From: Lates calcarifer
Taxonomy: Eukaryota; Chordata; Actinopteri; Centropomidae
Reading direction: 5' to 3'
Assembly (NCBI RefSeq): GCF_001640805.2
Contig: NC_066856.1
Location: forward strand, 4,619,377 to 4,683,376
Length of the DNA stretch: 64,000 bases
The notes under the pieces are model-generated. The model worked only from the letters and a program-made list of their open reading frames with translations, ran no database searches and was not told the DNA's origin. A program made the translations under genes and the position numbers. This document shows positions 1 through 12,059 of this stretch, piece by piece (the first letter of the stretch is position 1; each line of letters starts with the position of its first letter).

Positions 1-1224
1 CGTCCTAGTGTCACTTTAAGCGATTTTATCACATTCACTCCCCTCAGACTGCCACTATACATTGACTATTTTTGTCTGTGCAATGTATCAGTATGGTGTG
101 CTATATATGCCAAGTGACATAATGCTGTACAAACTGGCCAGTGTGTTGCACTAAAAGGATGCCAACCATCCTCAAGTGCAGCCAAGAGAAGCAGAGAAGT
201 GGCAGTGACACTGACAATGAAAGAAATTACGTAAGGAAATGCAGGGCTTGGGAAAAGATCATGTTGGGTAACACTCAGAGGATTTCAGAGGCTTATCTCA
301 AAGAACCTCTTCTAATGTGCAAGATGAGGGTCACATGACTAATGAGGTTTCTGTATCCATTTTAGTTTAGGCTATTGGTACTGTGAAACTTGTACAATAA
401 GAGAGCAATCAGTCGAAAAGTGGACAAAACAAATAAAGGTAAAAAAATCTGTCAAATTCTTCTTTTTGCTCTCATGAAATTAAAAGTACTGACCACCCTG
501 CTTTTATATAATAGAACCTCCTCTAAACTCCATATTAATTTAACAGTGTGAAAATGAATTGGCCCCACATAACACATCCCCCACTCTGTAATGAACAAGG
601 TTTCAAACTTGGAGCAGGCATCGCAAATGAAATTATTCCATCTGTGACTCCTTAATATGGCGGGGAGCTTCAGAAACTAAAGTACTCTTGCCAGTAGGCT
701 TGGCCGGTGATTAGGATGCATCGCATAGCATCTATCTACCTCCTATATTAATCCTCTGACATTCTACAGATTGCCACAAAACCTGAAATCTGAAAATACC
801 AGCGCAGCAGGGCGTGCTGGGATGACTCCTGCCACCCACACACCACTGACTGAAATAGTAAGAAGGTAGACACAGAGAAGAAGAGAAGAAATTACTGTAA
901 AAACAGACTGAGACATTGGCTGATCTTCATTCAGAATGGGGTTGATGTGGTCATCTTGTACTGGTGTGATTTTTTTCCATAATATTACCTTTGGCTTTTG
1001 GTGAGGATACTAACCAAATTGTGTGTTATTCATGCTTCATCTTCTCACATTCAAATTATGCTACTTCCTTATGTCCATTCTTTATGGTAGTGTTTTAAAT
1101 GCTTCTGACAATGTATTTGAGTAGGGCAGTCAAAATGCTACATTGATCATAATTTGCATCAGCTAGCGGTTTCAATTTTTATATGATTTTTTAGGTGATA
1201 GTGTATGAAGTTATTAGTTATTAC
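1..1224. other. No gene recognised
   Basis: The longest open frame has 65 codons and no recognisable motif. Positions 640-880 are somewhat GC-richer and free of obvious repeats, in an otherwise AT-rich background. I see no transposon terminus or RNA gene here. Confidence 0.5.
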
Positions 1225-1540
1225 CTTGGAATTTTGTAATGATCCTCTGAGGATTTTTTTCTTGTGTGTCACTAGCAGGTTCACTTTTGTGATTTTAATG
1301 TAAATCTCTAAACAATTATTGGATGGATTGCCAGTTGTTACAGCTATTCATGCTACTATTTAGGATGAATTAACTAATAAATGGAATTTTTTAATGTCTC
1401 CAATACTTTGGTTTATGACCAAATACCTGCAAAACTAATGACATTCCTATCAACCTCACCTGCAATCTGTTTAGTACTAATTAGCAAATGTTTATTAGTT
1501 ATTAAAGCTACAAAGAGGTGTTAGCATGGCTGTAGACCGT
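1225..1540 (+). repeat. Abundant percomorph dispersed repeat, copy A
   Basis: The segment contains ATTGGATGGATTGCC, then TTTATGACCAAATACCTGC and AAAACTAATGACATTCC, then ACTAATTAGCAAATG, and ends at TTAGCATGGCTGTAGAC (1521-1537). From memory, this order of motifs is diagnostic of a very common but unclassified repeat in percomorph fish. Other pieces lie at 36730-36941 (minus), 40157-40345 plus 40625-40768 (plus), 62655-62890 (minus) and perhaps 17832-17880. The internal match between copies in this window is the direct evidence; the family's wide distribution is recalled. Confidence 0.65.
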
Positions 1541-1689
1541 TGACCCTGCTTGCCACTTATTTGTTTTTATTGTTCCTTTGATGTAACTTTGTGTATCAGT
1601 TTCGTGTTTTAAAATTTGTTTGGATGTTTGGTCACATGTATTTCTGTGTTTCAAAATATGAGCTATGTGCAACACTAACTGTAACTTGA

Positions 1690-1903
1690 AGCATACATGT
1701 CAATCCATATTCCAATCAATACATTCCACTTAAACTACCTCATATGTTTGTTTGTATTATCCTTACTGTTTGTATTGCCTGTTCTATATTCTCTTTGTGT
1801 GCTTGTCGTCCACTTATCTTATTCCCATGCTGCACCTTATCCCTGTATTGCTGCTGCAATGATCCAATTTCCCCGCAGGGATCAATAAAGTTTCATCTCT
1901 CTT
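1690..1903 (+). mobile_element. LINE-like 3' tail fragment
   Basis: A T-rich stretch leads to GATCCAATTTCCCCGCAGGG (1861-1880), immediately followed by ATCAATAAAG with AATAAA at 1884-1889 and then TTTCATCTCTCTTATC. AATTTCCCC-x-GGGATCAATAAAG is, from memory, the usual 3' end of a group of fish non-LTR retrotransposons. No coding part is attached, so this would be a 5'-truncated copy. The short open frames at 1697-1935 are in this low-complexity T-rich tail and are not genes. Confidence 0.5.
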
Positions 1904-2621
1904 ATCGAGGTATCAAGAGGTTTCAGTTATCTTAGCGGCTGTCTCATAGTGAAGGACACAAGTTCTCAAAAGGGAACTGTAATATCTGTTCGATCACTTC
2001 AGGTGGGAAGGACAAATGAGATGCAAGTCTGTCTCTACACTGTTCCATCACGATGATATGTGAAAGATCTATTATTCCCTCCTTTCAGGAGATTAGTCCA
2101 ACAGTCTTTATGAATTAGCAGCTTCCTCACTTCCACAGACGCACAGTATTTCACTGTGGGCATGATGTCAGCACTTACATAAGCCTGATACTCAACAGCA
2201 CAGAACATAAGCACTTCAGGTTTTTGCTCATCTTCCTTAGTATCTAAAAGCATACTGTTACTTAATTAGAACTAGAGGTGAACATTGTGTGCTTTAATTG
2301 TCAGACCCAGGTTGTTCCATTTCTTGCCCAAAGGAGCTGATGCAGGATGAAGAAATGTGCTGCTTCTCTTTGTCAGCTCCCTTGTCACAGATACAGTGTA
2401 CATACAGTGAGTCTTCTTCTATACAACTGTTGGACACAAGCCTAGCCTTTTTCTCTCACTACACAAGCTGTCGGTCAGTCTGCTTGGGCTGCTTGTGTTT
2501 TCTCCTAGAAGTTTCTGACTCTAATTATCCATCAGTGTCTGATCCCCAGTCTCTTGGGATCCCCTCACACCTACCCAGTTTGGTTTGATTAAAAGTGGTG
2601 CATCTGCCTATTTACTGTGTT
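1904..2621. other. No gene recognised
   Basis: Open frames reach 96 codons (2298-2588) but show no domain and no plausible splice context. No repeat family recognised. Confidence 0.45.
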
Positions 2622-2775
2622 AATTTGGGTTAGTGTGAAAGCTGTCAGTGGAACCCTGGTTTGGATGAAACAACTGGACCAAGACCACTTGGAAAAGAAG
2701 GTTCTTGGTCTGTTACAAAGTGTCCATTTTCTAAAGGCTTGTTCTGATCATCTGGCTGCTTATGTCTCTTGCTCT
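2622..2775 (+). repeat. Teleost DNA-transposon-like repeat fragment
   Basis: The run GTGTGAAAGC, GGAACCCTGGTTTGGATG, AAACAACTGGACCAAGACCA and GTGTCCATTTTC resembles, from memory, the terminal part of a common fish DNA transposon rich in GGTTCGGACCAAA-type motifs. Only one end is visible and no transposase is attached. The 62-codon open frame across it is a by-product. Confidence 0.4.
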
Positions 2776-5029
2776 GTCAAGCTTCCTTTTGCTGCATGTT
2801 CCTAGATCTCAGCAATTACTTTGTGAGTGCAATGTTCTTATTACTGAAAAGAATGATGGGAAAAGAGGCTGTTTCCAGCACTTCCCTTTAAGACACTTCT
2901 GATCCAATTTCTCTAATCTTCTTTGTCATCTCAAGTTTTTTTTATGCTGTAACAGTTCCTTGCATTCACAAATTCTTACATCACCATATCTAGCCAATCA
3001 TCTGCCTGCCCACATTCCTTGAGCCAGTTGATGTAGCCAGTTGGACACATCTGTTATAATAATATCACAGCAATCCTGTTGTCTTGTCTGTCAGGCCTAC
3101 TATCATCCCTGCCAACTCTTCAGGATGTTTGAGGACATTAAACCGAGAGGTTCCAGCTTCCACCTGATAGCTCTAGTCCACCATCGCATATTCATGTTGT
3201 GCAGTCAGAGGATTAGAGAGGCCGTAAACCCCAAAGTAACCAGACTCTTTATTCATGGAATTTCAAAAACTGAATTTTAATAACCTTAACCAAAACACAA
3301 TGAAAATCAAATTAATTTACTTTTCAGGCTTTTGCTAATGAACAAATGCAACATCTCTTACTATTTAAAAAGTATTTGGACAACTTGGTAAAGAAACCAT
3401 CCTTACCCATAAAAGCTGCATGCAGTACACTTTATAGTTTACAGTAACTTATCTTACTTATCTAACTGATGCACGTATCAAATCGTTTCTATGGCTCACA
3501 TTCACCTTGTTGTCCATGTGAGCCCCAGACTCCCTGTCTCTTGATGCTAAATCCCTCTGCTGCCTCAGCATTTTATTACATTTGATCACAGGTGGATAAT
3601 CATTTGCAAAAGTGACACTGCAACTGTTATATGATGAAAATGCATCAAAGCTTCTGCAAGGTGCTCGCGCCCTGTCTAGTTACCAAGAAATACAATGGGT
3701 GTTAGCGAGTCAGTCAAGCATCAATTGCAGATTTGCGCAAATATCAAAGGGGACTTTTGGGGGTTATTTTCAGTTGGAGGTAACATGGAATTTCACCCTG
3801 GAGGCAGGGATGCAGAAATAGAGCGCAGATGAATAGACGAGAGTGGACAACCGGGGGGGAACAGTGATAAATGAGCTGACAAATGTTGTTTGTGTAAGAT
3901 CATGATAGCCGTGAGAGAGCTATAATCCACACTGGCGAGCTGAGCCAGAGGGCCGCATGCGCTGGGAAGAAAGCAGGCAGAAAACTGAGGTGTGTGTGTG
4001 CGAGCAAGAAAGATGGGAGGAGAGAGAAAGCTGGGCACAGAGAAAGGGACAGCTAATCCATATCATCAGCAGTCTGGCTAAAAGACAACAGGCATTCCTT
4101 GCACCATGTTGAAACAGGCGTCATCACGTACACATTCAAACAAAGCCTGTTTTGATGAAGTGTTTATCGTGGTGCATCATCAGTGTACCTCAACACATTT
4201 GCAAAGAGATCTCAGCAGGAGGCAGATGTATTTCTTCCAGGTTCAACTGTCATGTCTATTTATTTTAAGGATCTGCATTATATTTTTCATTACTTTTCCC
4301 AGCTGGGTAGCCACAGAAGGAGTGGATGTTCTAACACTGCTGTGATAAGAGTATCAAGGTGCTGCATCTAAGGACAGAAGCTAAACAAATGCTCACCTGC
4401 CCACCCATCCTGCTCTAAGTGCGGAAATATTTTTCCTGATGCCACTGGCCCGACTGACCAGTACTCCCCAGAACTGTCCAGTCATAGCTATACTTTCACA
4501 AGTGGCAGCAAAAGAGATGGTACACCAAGAGTCTGGAGGGTGGTTTTAACATTTCCACAACCAAACACAAACATCATTTTACGGATTGTATTTAAATATG
4601 TGTTTGCTCTTACATGACATGCTAGAAGCCACAGTAGTAACCTACTTCCAAAACCAAGAGCTTATCATTAACTAACTGGACTGGAGCATCCAGTGTGTGG
4701 CAACTCAGAGGCTAAAACAAAGTTTAGAGTAATATTAATGTGTTTGTTGTGCCCTATATCAGACTACACTTCAGACAGCGTTATCCAAGATAGTGTTACA
4801 TTTCCCAAATTCACTTGTTAGTCTTCATCCTTTAAGCATTTTCTGTTAGTGAAATGAAAAACATATGAATATATGAAAAATAAAGCATAAGTATAAACTT
4901 TGTTACCTGTCCTAATGAGCTATTGTGGCACCCCTGGCTTAGGACGTAATTCTCTTTTTCATAAACAAACTCGTTAAACTCTCCTGAATTGGGGACACAC
5001 TGATCAGCTACATGCACAAGATGGAGCAA
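2776..5029. other. No gene recognised
   Basis: Open frames are at most 81 codons on either strand and overlap each other. A purine-rich, GA/GT-rich stretch lies at 3820-4055. No transposon motif or RNA gene seen. Confidence 0.45.
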
Positions 5030-5860
5030 GAGCTAAGCTACAACAAACCATGGAGCAAGGAGCCTCCAGGAGCTGGTTGAGGTGAACGCAGATGGTCCAA
5101 AAAACCATGCAGGATGGAAGCCCAAGCCAGAACACGACAGTCTCAGACAATGGTGGGCCACAACACACCACAACACAGCAGGGAGGAGAGAGAAGGTGAC
5201 GTGGCCCAAAGCTGCAGAGAAACAGAAATGGACCCAATTCAGCAGAGAGTTTGATACTGTGCTGGAAAGCACACTGGCAGGGGGAGCAGGAAAGGAGCTG
5301 GAGGCTTTATTGGCCATCATTTACAACATGGGCTGTGAAAAAATTGGGCTACATCAACAGAGCTCATGCCCTGCAGTCAAACAGCCGAGCAAGGGAGAGC
5401 AGAGGATAAAGGCCATTAGGGAAGACCTCGGGAGGCTCAGCAAAAGCTACCACAAGGCTGAGGAAAAGCAAGATCTCGCCGAGCTTAGAGAACCACTGAG
5501 AAAACAACTGGCTACCCTCAGGCAAGCCGAGAACCACGAGGGAGCAAGCAGGAAAAGGGCAGAGTTTACATCAAACCCCTATAAGTTCACCACCAGTTTG
5601 CTGGGAGATAAGAGGAACACACAGTGTCCAAAACCAGGAGACTCATTCAGTGACCAATTAAGGGATCAAGATCTGTAGACTATAATCAGCTCCTAAACCC
5701 CCTGGAACGTGAGTGGAGTTTGACACGTCAGAACCAAGACTAGCAGGAGTCAGAGACGTCATGAGGAAGGTGTGAGGATGACTGGCCCCAGGAGAGAAGG
5801 GCATCGAGTCAGCCAGCACACCCTTCAGAAGATGCTGTGCCCAAACATCTAATGAAGGAT
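5030..5860 (+). pseudogene. Decayed LINE segment: pre-RT domain and start of reverse transcriptase
   Basis: The open frame 5082-5678 (198 residues) plus about 180 bases beyond it looks like a non-LTR retrotransposon polyprotein just upstream of and into the reverse transcriptase. Visible landmarks are WPKAAEKQKW followed by an FDTVLE-type segment (about 5205-5270), a charged helical stretch of repeated K/E/L/R, and NPYKFTTSLLGDKR (5573-5614). The frame then stops. EFDTSEPRLAGVRDVM can be read at 5716-5763 before further stops, and an APG-K-G motif near 5785-5800 lies where other members have the APGPNG that opens the polymerase. From memory, NPYKFTxxLLG and W-x(n)-FD-x-D/L belong to a fish/invertebrate LINE group that I believe is R2/NeSL-like, though the clade is unsure. 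No polymerase catalytic motif remains, so the element is dead and truncated at both ends. Confidence 0.65.
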
Positions 5861-5978
5861 GGACTGGAGCTGGAGCTCCATTTGCATTTCTTCCCAGTTT
5901 GCACAGTTTAAGGCAATCAATAAATAAGAGGACTGCTCTTTCATGCTTCCATCCCCCACGGCGACAGGTGTCAAGATC

Positions 5979-6004
5979 CTCTCTATTACTACTCTCTATT
6001 ACTA
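5979..6004. repeat. 13-bp perfect tandem duplication
   Basis: CTCTCTATTACTA occurs twice head to tail with no mismatch. Confidence 0.9.
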
Positions 6005-6296
6005 CGCCTTAAAATATGGCATTTAGAAAAGTGAGCGTGCTCCTTATGTCTTTCTGAGCCCTTTTAACAGCTTCTTTGATCTCTGTGGATATTTATAAGC
6101 TCAGCAAGAGGTTGTGTTTGGGCAATAACCAAAGAGAAAGAGACATCATCTGGATCTTGATAAGCTTTCCTACCAATTACAGTTGGAGCAAATCTTCATG
6201 GAAATTACTCATTTTGCCTGTTTGCTGGAAGACACTGGGATGTGTTAAATGGAGAAAAGAAGAGACAGTCTGTCTTATTGCAGAAATGGCTCAAGG

Positions 6297-6321
6297 CACA
6301 CACACGCACACACACACACAC
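6297..6321. repeat. (CA)n microsatellite
   Basis: About 12 CA units interrupted by one CG. Confidence 0.95.
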
Positions 6322-6987
6322 TAATACTATGGAATTGGTATTGTGTATTTCTTCCCAGCACTCCTCTTGAGCCTTATCTACTTTGTCAGCCGAAACGGTT
6401 TTAGCAGTTCAACCTATCAGCTGCCTCTTTTTAACTCTAAATTGCAAGTTCTTGATAATCCCAAATCCTTTGATCAAAGGTTTGGTTTCATAATACTGAT
6501 AGATATTCTGCTCTTGTGGACAGGCTAAGTGGTAGCTGTGGGCTTCGCAGGAGGGTAGTCAGACACATATAGCAGAGAACACAGAGAGATGCTTAGCAGC
6601 AAATGCACACTGATTTGAAGAGAAGGGAGGTACTTATTTTGTTAAAATCATGGTTGTGGTTTGTGGCTGAACTGCCATCACCGGATCAGCCTTGAAAGAA
6701 CAATAACATGTCATGTCTTATTTGGTTCACAGCAAGACAGCTTTAAAAAGCGTCTCTGTTAGCCTAAAGTGTCACATCTCCATGAGTTTTCAAGCAAGGT
6801 CTCACAGCAAGTTAAAACTGCACTTACTTACATAGTTAGGAGGATTTACAAGAGACATATAATATATTCATATTATGAAAATCATGGACCAAACTAAAGC
6901 AGCAGAGGTCATGATATCCTGATTTATAGTATGAGTCTAAATCCTTTAAACCCTATAATTTCCCATAATCCAACAAATGAGTAGTTA

Positions 6988-7150
6988 AATATTTTGGAAA
7001 ATGCATTGATTTGCTTTCTTGTTTAAAGTTATGTGAGGCTACTGATATCACTCTTATGTCTGTAGCATAAATATCTTACAGCTAGTTATCTTAGCATAAT
7101 GACTGAAAACAAGGAAATGGCTCGTCTGGCTTAGTCAAAACCTAAGAAAA
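6988..7150 (+). repeat. Second abundant percomorph dispersed repeat
   Basis: ATTTTGGAAAATGCATTG, GCTTTCTTG, GAGGCTACTGATATCACTCT, TATGTCTGTAGC, TTAGCATAATGACTGAAAAC, AAGGAAATGGC and CTGGCTTAGTC appear in the order I recall for an unclassified repeat very common in perciform fish. It shows no coding capacity and no clear terminal repeats. Confidence 0.55.
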
Positions 7151-8221
7151 TCTGAAACAAAAAACCCTACAGTGTCAAATGTCATATAGACAGAGACAGG
7201 CTCTGTGTTTTCCCATACTTTCATTCTTTATGCTAAGCCTAAGCCTACTGTTTCACTGTAAAGAGAGTAAGTAAGTGTAAAATGTTGAATTAATTCTTTA
7301 AAGAATCATATTTCTTCCATTGAGTTGACAAACACTGAGGCAACTGCTGCTAGCACTTCCAGATAATAATAGGAGCAATCAGTCAATACTGAATGGTCAA
7401 TGCAAAATACCCCCTTTCCCAAACAGAAATTGGCTTACATGTCAGATTGAATAATTAAATGAAAACAAGATAGCAATTCAGTGTGAGGCTAACCAATAGC
7501 ATCTCTTTGTTAGACTCTGTGCCCTAATCTTTCAAACTTGACACTCCCAGTTTGTAACAAAGTCTCTGAGCCCAATCCAACACAATCCTTATGTCATCAT
7601 GAGGACCCCATTACTGCTGCCTTTTTTCCACACTTAATCTGTTTGTGGACTTTCAGTGTCTCAATTCATCAATGCAGGCAACACGTGTTTGCAGCAAAGA
7701 TACAGTAAACAGTAAAATAGAAATACAAAGATATCCAACTAAATATGATGTGAAATGAAAAGAAAACCTCTCACATTCACAGGAAATTTTATTCTAAAAC
7801 TTTGGTGATTTTCATGTATGTCCCATGAGGAAATCCCATCCTTCAATCTACTGAGAACAGACTCATAAAATACTGCTTATAAAACTGATTGTTCCTCTCC
7901 TTGATTATGATTGGCTGACCTGGGTTCGAAGCAATTGTAAAACACTCATTAAAGACACACCTGTGACTGCATCACATCAATACATTATTGTGTCATTCAT
8001 TCATTCAATAAATGCACAAAAAAACACAATGATACCACCAGTGAAAGCAGTGGGAGCCTATGGGGATATCAGTCTGAGCGGCCAGGGAAGCTGGTGTGTC
8101 CTGTCTCTTTGTGGAGAAATACCTCTTGTTGCTGCCCCTAATCCAACAGCCTTTCACCTCCATCCAACCTGGAGAAACTACACCAGTGATCTATAGTACG
8201 TTACTGATACTGGCACCACGC
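7151..8221. other. No gene recognised
   Basis: Two overlapping short frames at 7963-8284 have no domain. AT-rich and free of recognisable repeats. Confidence 0.45.
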
Positions 8222-8248
8222 CAGAGCACGTCAGAGCACGTCAGAGCA
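8222..8248. repeat. Short 10-bp tandem repeat
   Basis: CAGAGCACGT occurs twice and then CAGAGCA: 2.7 perfect copies. Confidence 0.9.
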
Positions 8249-8417
8249 ATAGCACACCCCTGTACCAGCAAAGAGGAGTACTAACATGACTGAACACTAC
8301 TTCAACAGTTGCACCATTAATGTTAATAATGGCCACAATCTTTAGGCATGCTTTCCACTGCATCTTTGTGTTGTTACATCTGTTGCTTGGCAACCATTCT
8401 GTTAAATGGGATGGTGG

Positions 8418-8450
8418 AAGAATGATTATTTGATATAAATAATCATTCTT
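8418..8450. repeat. Perfect 13-bp inverted repeat
   Basis: AAGAATGATTATT (8418-8430) is the exact reverse complement of AATAATCATTCTT (8438-8450), with a 7-base loop TGATATA. It is AT-rich, so it may be chance or a remnant of a small fold-back element. Confidence 0.85.
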
Positions 8451-8517
8451 ATCTTAATCTTATTCTTATTCAGTCATTTATGAAACCTTGCCAGATATAT
8501 GTAGTAACCATTTTGGG

Positions 8518-8637
8518 AAAGCAATAAGCCCCTTGAGTCTGTGATTTGCAGTAATGTTAGAACAACAAAAGAGGTTTTAGGCACCACTTTGCATGCCTAA
8601 GAACACTCCTTATTTGCCTCTCCGGGCTTATTGCTTT
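8518..8637. mobile_element. MITE-like 120-bp fold-back
   Basis: AAAGCAATAAGCCC (8518-8531) and GGGCTTATTGCTTT (8624-8637) are perfect 14-bp inverted repeats that bound the segment. Inside, TTAGGCA and TGCCTAA form a second, smaller hairpin around 8577-8600. No coding capacity. Size and terminal repeats suit a miniature inverted-repeat transposable element; a structured non-coding transcript is an alternative. I see no unambiguous target-site duplication. Confidence 0.55.
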
Positions 8638-10093
8638 ATTGTACCATTGCATTTACTCAGTCTTTCAAATCCGGAGCTTTAGCTATTTTTGAGAGCCTGA
8701 AACCATAATAGCTAAATGGCCTCACTAAATGATAATCATTAATAATTTTAATAACCCATTGGCTTTTTCTAGTGGCAACAATAGGCCAAGATCTACCCTT
8801 GTACCCAAACAACGCAATTGACAGATTACTGTGAAATGTACCTTCAGGCCAGAAAGCCAACTTTGCAAACAAACTGTCAATCAAATAAAATTTACTGAAA
8901 AAAATGGTGGCTTCCAAAATAATAAACCCTGCTGATTTTAACAACCTTATGACCTTTCCACTAAAAACATCAGGAGAAACTTTTACATTTCATTTTGCGT
9001 GGTGATTCATAGGTGTACAGAACACCATTTCCTGGAAACCATGGGTAATGTGGCATGGACATCTCACATCCTTTGTCTGCCTTTTATTTGTATCATGTTA
9101 GCTTTATTTTGACAGGATGCAAAATGATTCTGTCCCCAGGGTGATACAAGTGGCAACATAATGAGGTGCTGAAGTGTTTAGCAGCAGCTCTGAGCATAAG
9201 CAGGTAGAAATTAATTCATCAGCTGACAGGAAGGAGCATAGTACAATTAGTTTTATGCCTGGACTGCTCTCTGCGAAGGCAGGAGGCTGAGGGTTTATAG
9301 CCAAGTCCAAACAGTCCATGTGTAATTTATGCCCTAGTGTTGACCCCTATCAGCACTGTGAGACCCACTTATCTCCTGGCAACCAACACAAGCTAATCCA
9401 AACATAGATACTGTCATATTTTCTCCTAGCAAATAAATGGGTTTAAAAGCTAATAAGAAAAAACAGGGGCTACTGGACTGCTAAATATGGATGAGTATTT
9501 TGATTTGTTTAAGTGCTGAAGTTCCTTTTTTGTGATTGCCATAGAGTTATGGGCGTGTAATAGGCCATTATAAATACGAAAGTCATTTGCTGACAGTGTT
9601 ATTATCATGTGGTGTAAGTTATTGTTATCAAGTATATAATGTTTCATAGGCAGAAAAGCCTTCCAGCATCTAATATAAGCATCAGGTCTCTGTAGAAGGG
9701 AAGACCAGAAGTGCCCTCATATATTGATTGACAGTCCTGAGCTCCCACCCCAAGGTGGCTCACTCAAAAGCTTTAGAGGGGAATGTCTCTGCACTGCTGC
9801 TTGGCTGTTCAATGAGTCTGGGTCACAGTGGCCTTTGACAGCAGCTCTCCACAACAAAAGGTATTAGAAAAAAGTTACATCCTGTAGCTTTAAGTGTTCA
9901 TATCACTTATTTTAAATAATTACTGACCATTGTAGTGGCAAAAAAAGGGCTTTTAGAGGATGCAGAAAAACGCCCAGTTGCAATGCTGCTTTGCAGTAGC
10001 TAGATGTACCGTTCTTTTTCAATGGTGGACCGATTGCAAGATTTTTGTCCCTATCAATCATTTACACTTGATATCCTTTAATGAGGAGAACTG
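8638..10093. other. No gene recognised
   Basis: The largest frame (8657-8944, minus, 95 codons) has no domain and no splice context. No recognisable repeat. Confidence 0.45.
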
Positions 10094-10235
10094 GTAAATG
10101 GGCTGCATTTTCGTAGTGCTTTTATTCAAAGTGCTTTACAGTTTGTCTTTCATTCACATACCAAATTACTAATGTTCAAGAGCAATTTGAATCAGTGTCT
10201 TGCTCAGTGATGAGCTGACACTGTAATTGTTCATA
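10094..10235 (+). repeat. Teleost dispersed repeat (GGTAAATGG...GTGCTTTACA type)
   Basis: TGGTAAATGGGCTGCATTTT, GTGCTTTTATTC, AAAGTGCTTTACA, CATTCACATACC, GAGCAATTTG and CAGTGTCTTGCTCA reproduce the motif order of a common fish repeat that I know only by sight. The copy is diverged and ends without a clear boundary near 10235. Confidence 0.55.
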
Positions 10236-10333
10236 ATTATTTAATATTAAAAAAGGACTTTCTATCACATTTTGGTCTGTGAAACTAAGCTTTATTTGGT
10301 TTCTTTCTAATTTATATACAGGTGTCTGAAGTT

Positions 10334-10353
10334 AAAAAAAAAAAAAAAAAAAA
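10334..10353. repeat. A20 homopolymer
   Basis: Twenty consecutive A. It could be a retroposon tail on the plus strand, but no recognised element precedes it. Confidence 0.95.
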
Positions 10354-11394
10354 TCAGACATAAAGTGAAATACAATAATAAACACTGTTATATGTCTTCC
10401 TATTTTATGTGTGCATTTGTCATTATCAAATGAAAATTGAATGGTAAATCTAAATTTCATTTGTACAGTCTCCTGCAGCACAATGCATCCTTTAAAACTG
10501 CATGTCAGCAATTTTGAGCTCCACCCATGGTTCTGCCTCAGAGCTGTGACTGGACAGTTGATAGATTCTCATTTTTCACTCCATGGTTGATGTATGGAGT
10601 GGCGAGAAGGCATGTAACGCTGAGTGGCAGCAGCTGGCACTTGCACACAGTTTTTTTTTCTTCTTTTTTTTAATGTGCAAATTGAATAACATGCATAAAC
10701 ATCTTTTTTTCTGTGAACAAAGAAATGCTTCCAGTGTCACAAAAAACTTAATTTAGCTCAAGGACAAAGGTGTTGTCTTCCTCTCCATTGATGCTGCTTT
10801 GTTTAACTTTTCCAGCTTTTTCCCCAACATAGCTTGCTTGTCATGTTAAAAAATCCCAAGGAGTTCTGATGCCTTTGGCTAGTTTCATCACTCACGTAAC
10901 TCCGAAAGCCAATCTGTCCCCAGAGTGTCTCCCCAGCACACAATGAAATACCCACAATTCCCTATCACATTTCAGTCTGTTGACAAAAAGGTTCAGAGCC
11001 CTTGAGGCTCGTGACCGGATCTGTGAAAACACCAATGACATGAAGGAGAGGACGTTTCAGTAAAAAAGAGGACAAGAGTGACTACAATGATCGTGATGAC
11101 GAGGAAATCCCTCTTGATATGTAGGTGAATGCTGGAAGGGAAACATATTGAAGCACAGCATGCTTCTCGTCCCCATGTGAAAACCAGGGTCACAATATGA
11201 TCCCACACTGTGATCAGAATGACAGCAGGGTCCACTAGATCAGCAGTGACCAGTGTTTTAACACATAGAGGCCTCTACTTTGTTGCCTGTAAACTGGCAC
11301 AGTCGGCCAGTAACACCCCAGGTGGCAACAGAGTCTCTTGTTAGTGCCATTGTTAGTGGATGGCTGGATGTGCTGTTGCTGATTTGAGTGTTTT

Positions 11395-11480
11395 ATACAT
11401 ATTCTTCTTTGTTTAAATTACTAATTGTTCTGTTTAAACAGCTAATTACCGACCACATGACTAATTGAGGCATTACCACC
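11395..11480. promoter_or_regulatory. Candidate homeodomain-site cluster
   Basis: ACTAATTGTT, GCTAATTACC and ACTAATTGAGG lie within about 70 bases, with a CCACATGAC E-box-like motif between two of them. Clustered TAATT cores are typical of developmental enhancers, but they also arise by chance in AT-rich DNA. Pure inference from motif density. Confidence 0.15.
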
Positions 11481-12059
11481 CATGAGAGCCAGATGGCAAA
11501 CACATCTCCTCTAACCCTAAAACAAACAAAACACATAAACTGAACTGGTACAATAACCTGCAATAAAATCCTAAAGGATTTGCTGCTATGCAAAATGATG
11601 TATGCACTAAATGGAAGAATCTTCTTTTAGTCACCAACACATTTTACACAGGGCCTTCATCAGAGTGATTTACAGAATGTACAGCCAACACTGTAAGAGT
11701 CAGTGTGCTTTCCATTTCGTTAACATGGCTCCTTGCAATTCCTTATTACGTCCTCCCAGCAGGGATGTGAGAGGGAGGTGTGAGGAAGAGACGCACGGAA
11801 GGTGGAGATGTATTCACCACACAGGACATCCTCATTCACTGCAGTCTGCAGTGTCATACCGCTCATGATGCTCTTCATCTGACCTGTCAATGTGTTGCAA
11901 CTGTAATAAGTAACAGGAACACTGTTAAAGGAGGTGTCTGACACCTGATGACTGCTACTCCAACAGCACTGATTACAGATGTATAGCTGTGCCACCGTCG
12001 GCCTCTATAATTTATGCTAATAAACAACAAAACTGCAACAGCAGTTTTTTTTTCAGAGA

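Larger units (their letters stand above)
5861..6987. other. No gene recognised; short tandem repeats only
   Basis: Contains a 13-bp tandem duplication at 5979-6004 and a CA repeat at 6297-6321. The 82-codon open frame 6076-6324 ends in His-Thr repeats from that CA tract and is spurious. Confidence 0.5.
10236..12059. other. No gene recognised; A20 tract and a homeodomain-site-rich patch
   Basis: A 20-base A run lies at 10334-10353. TAATT-type motifs cluster at 11395-11480. Frames up to 91 codons overlap on both strands near 11.6-12.0 kb and show no domain. Confidence 0.45.
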
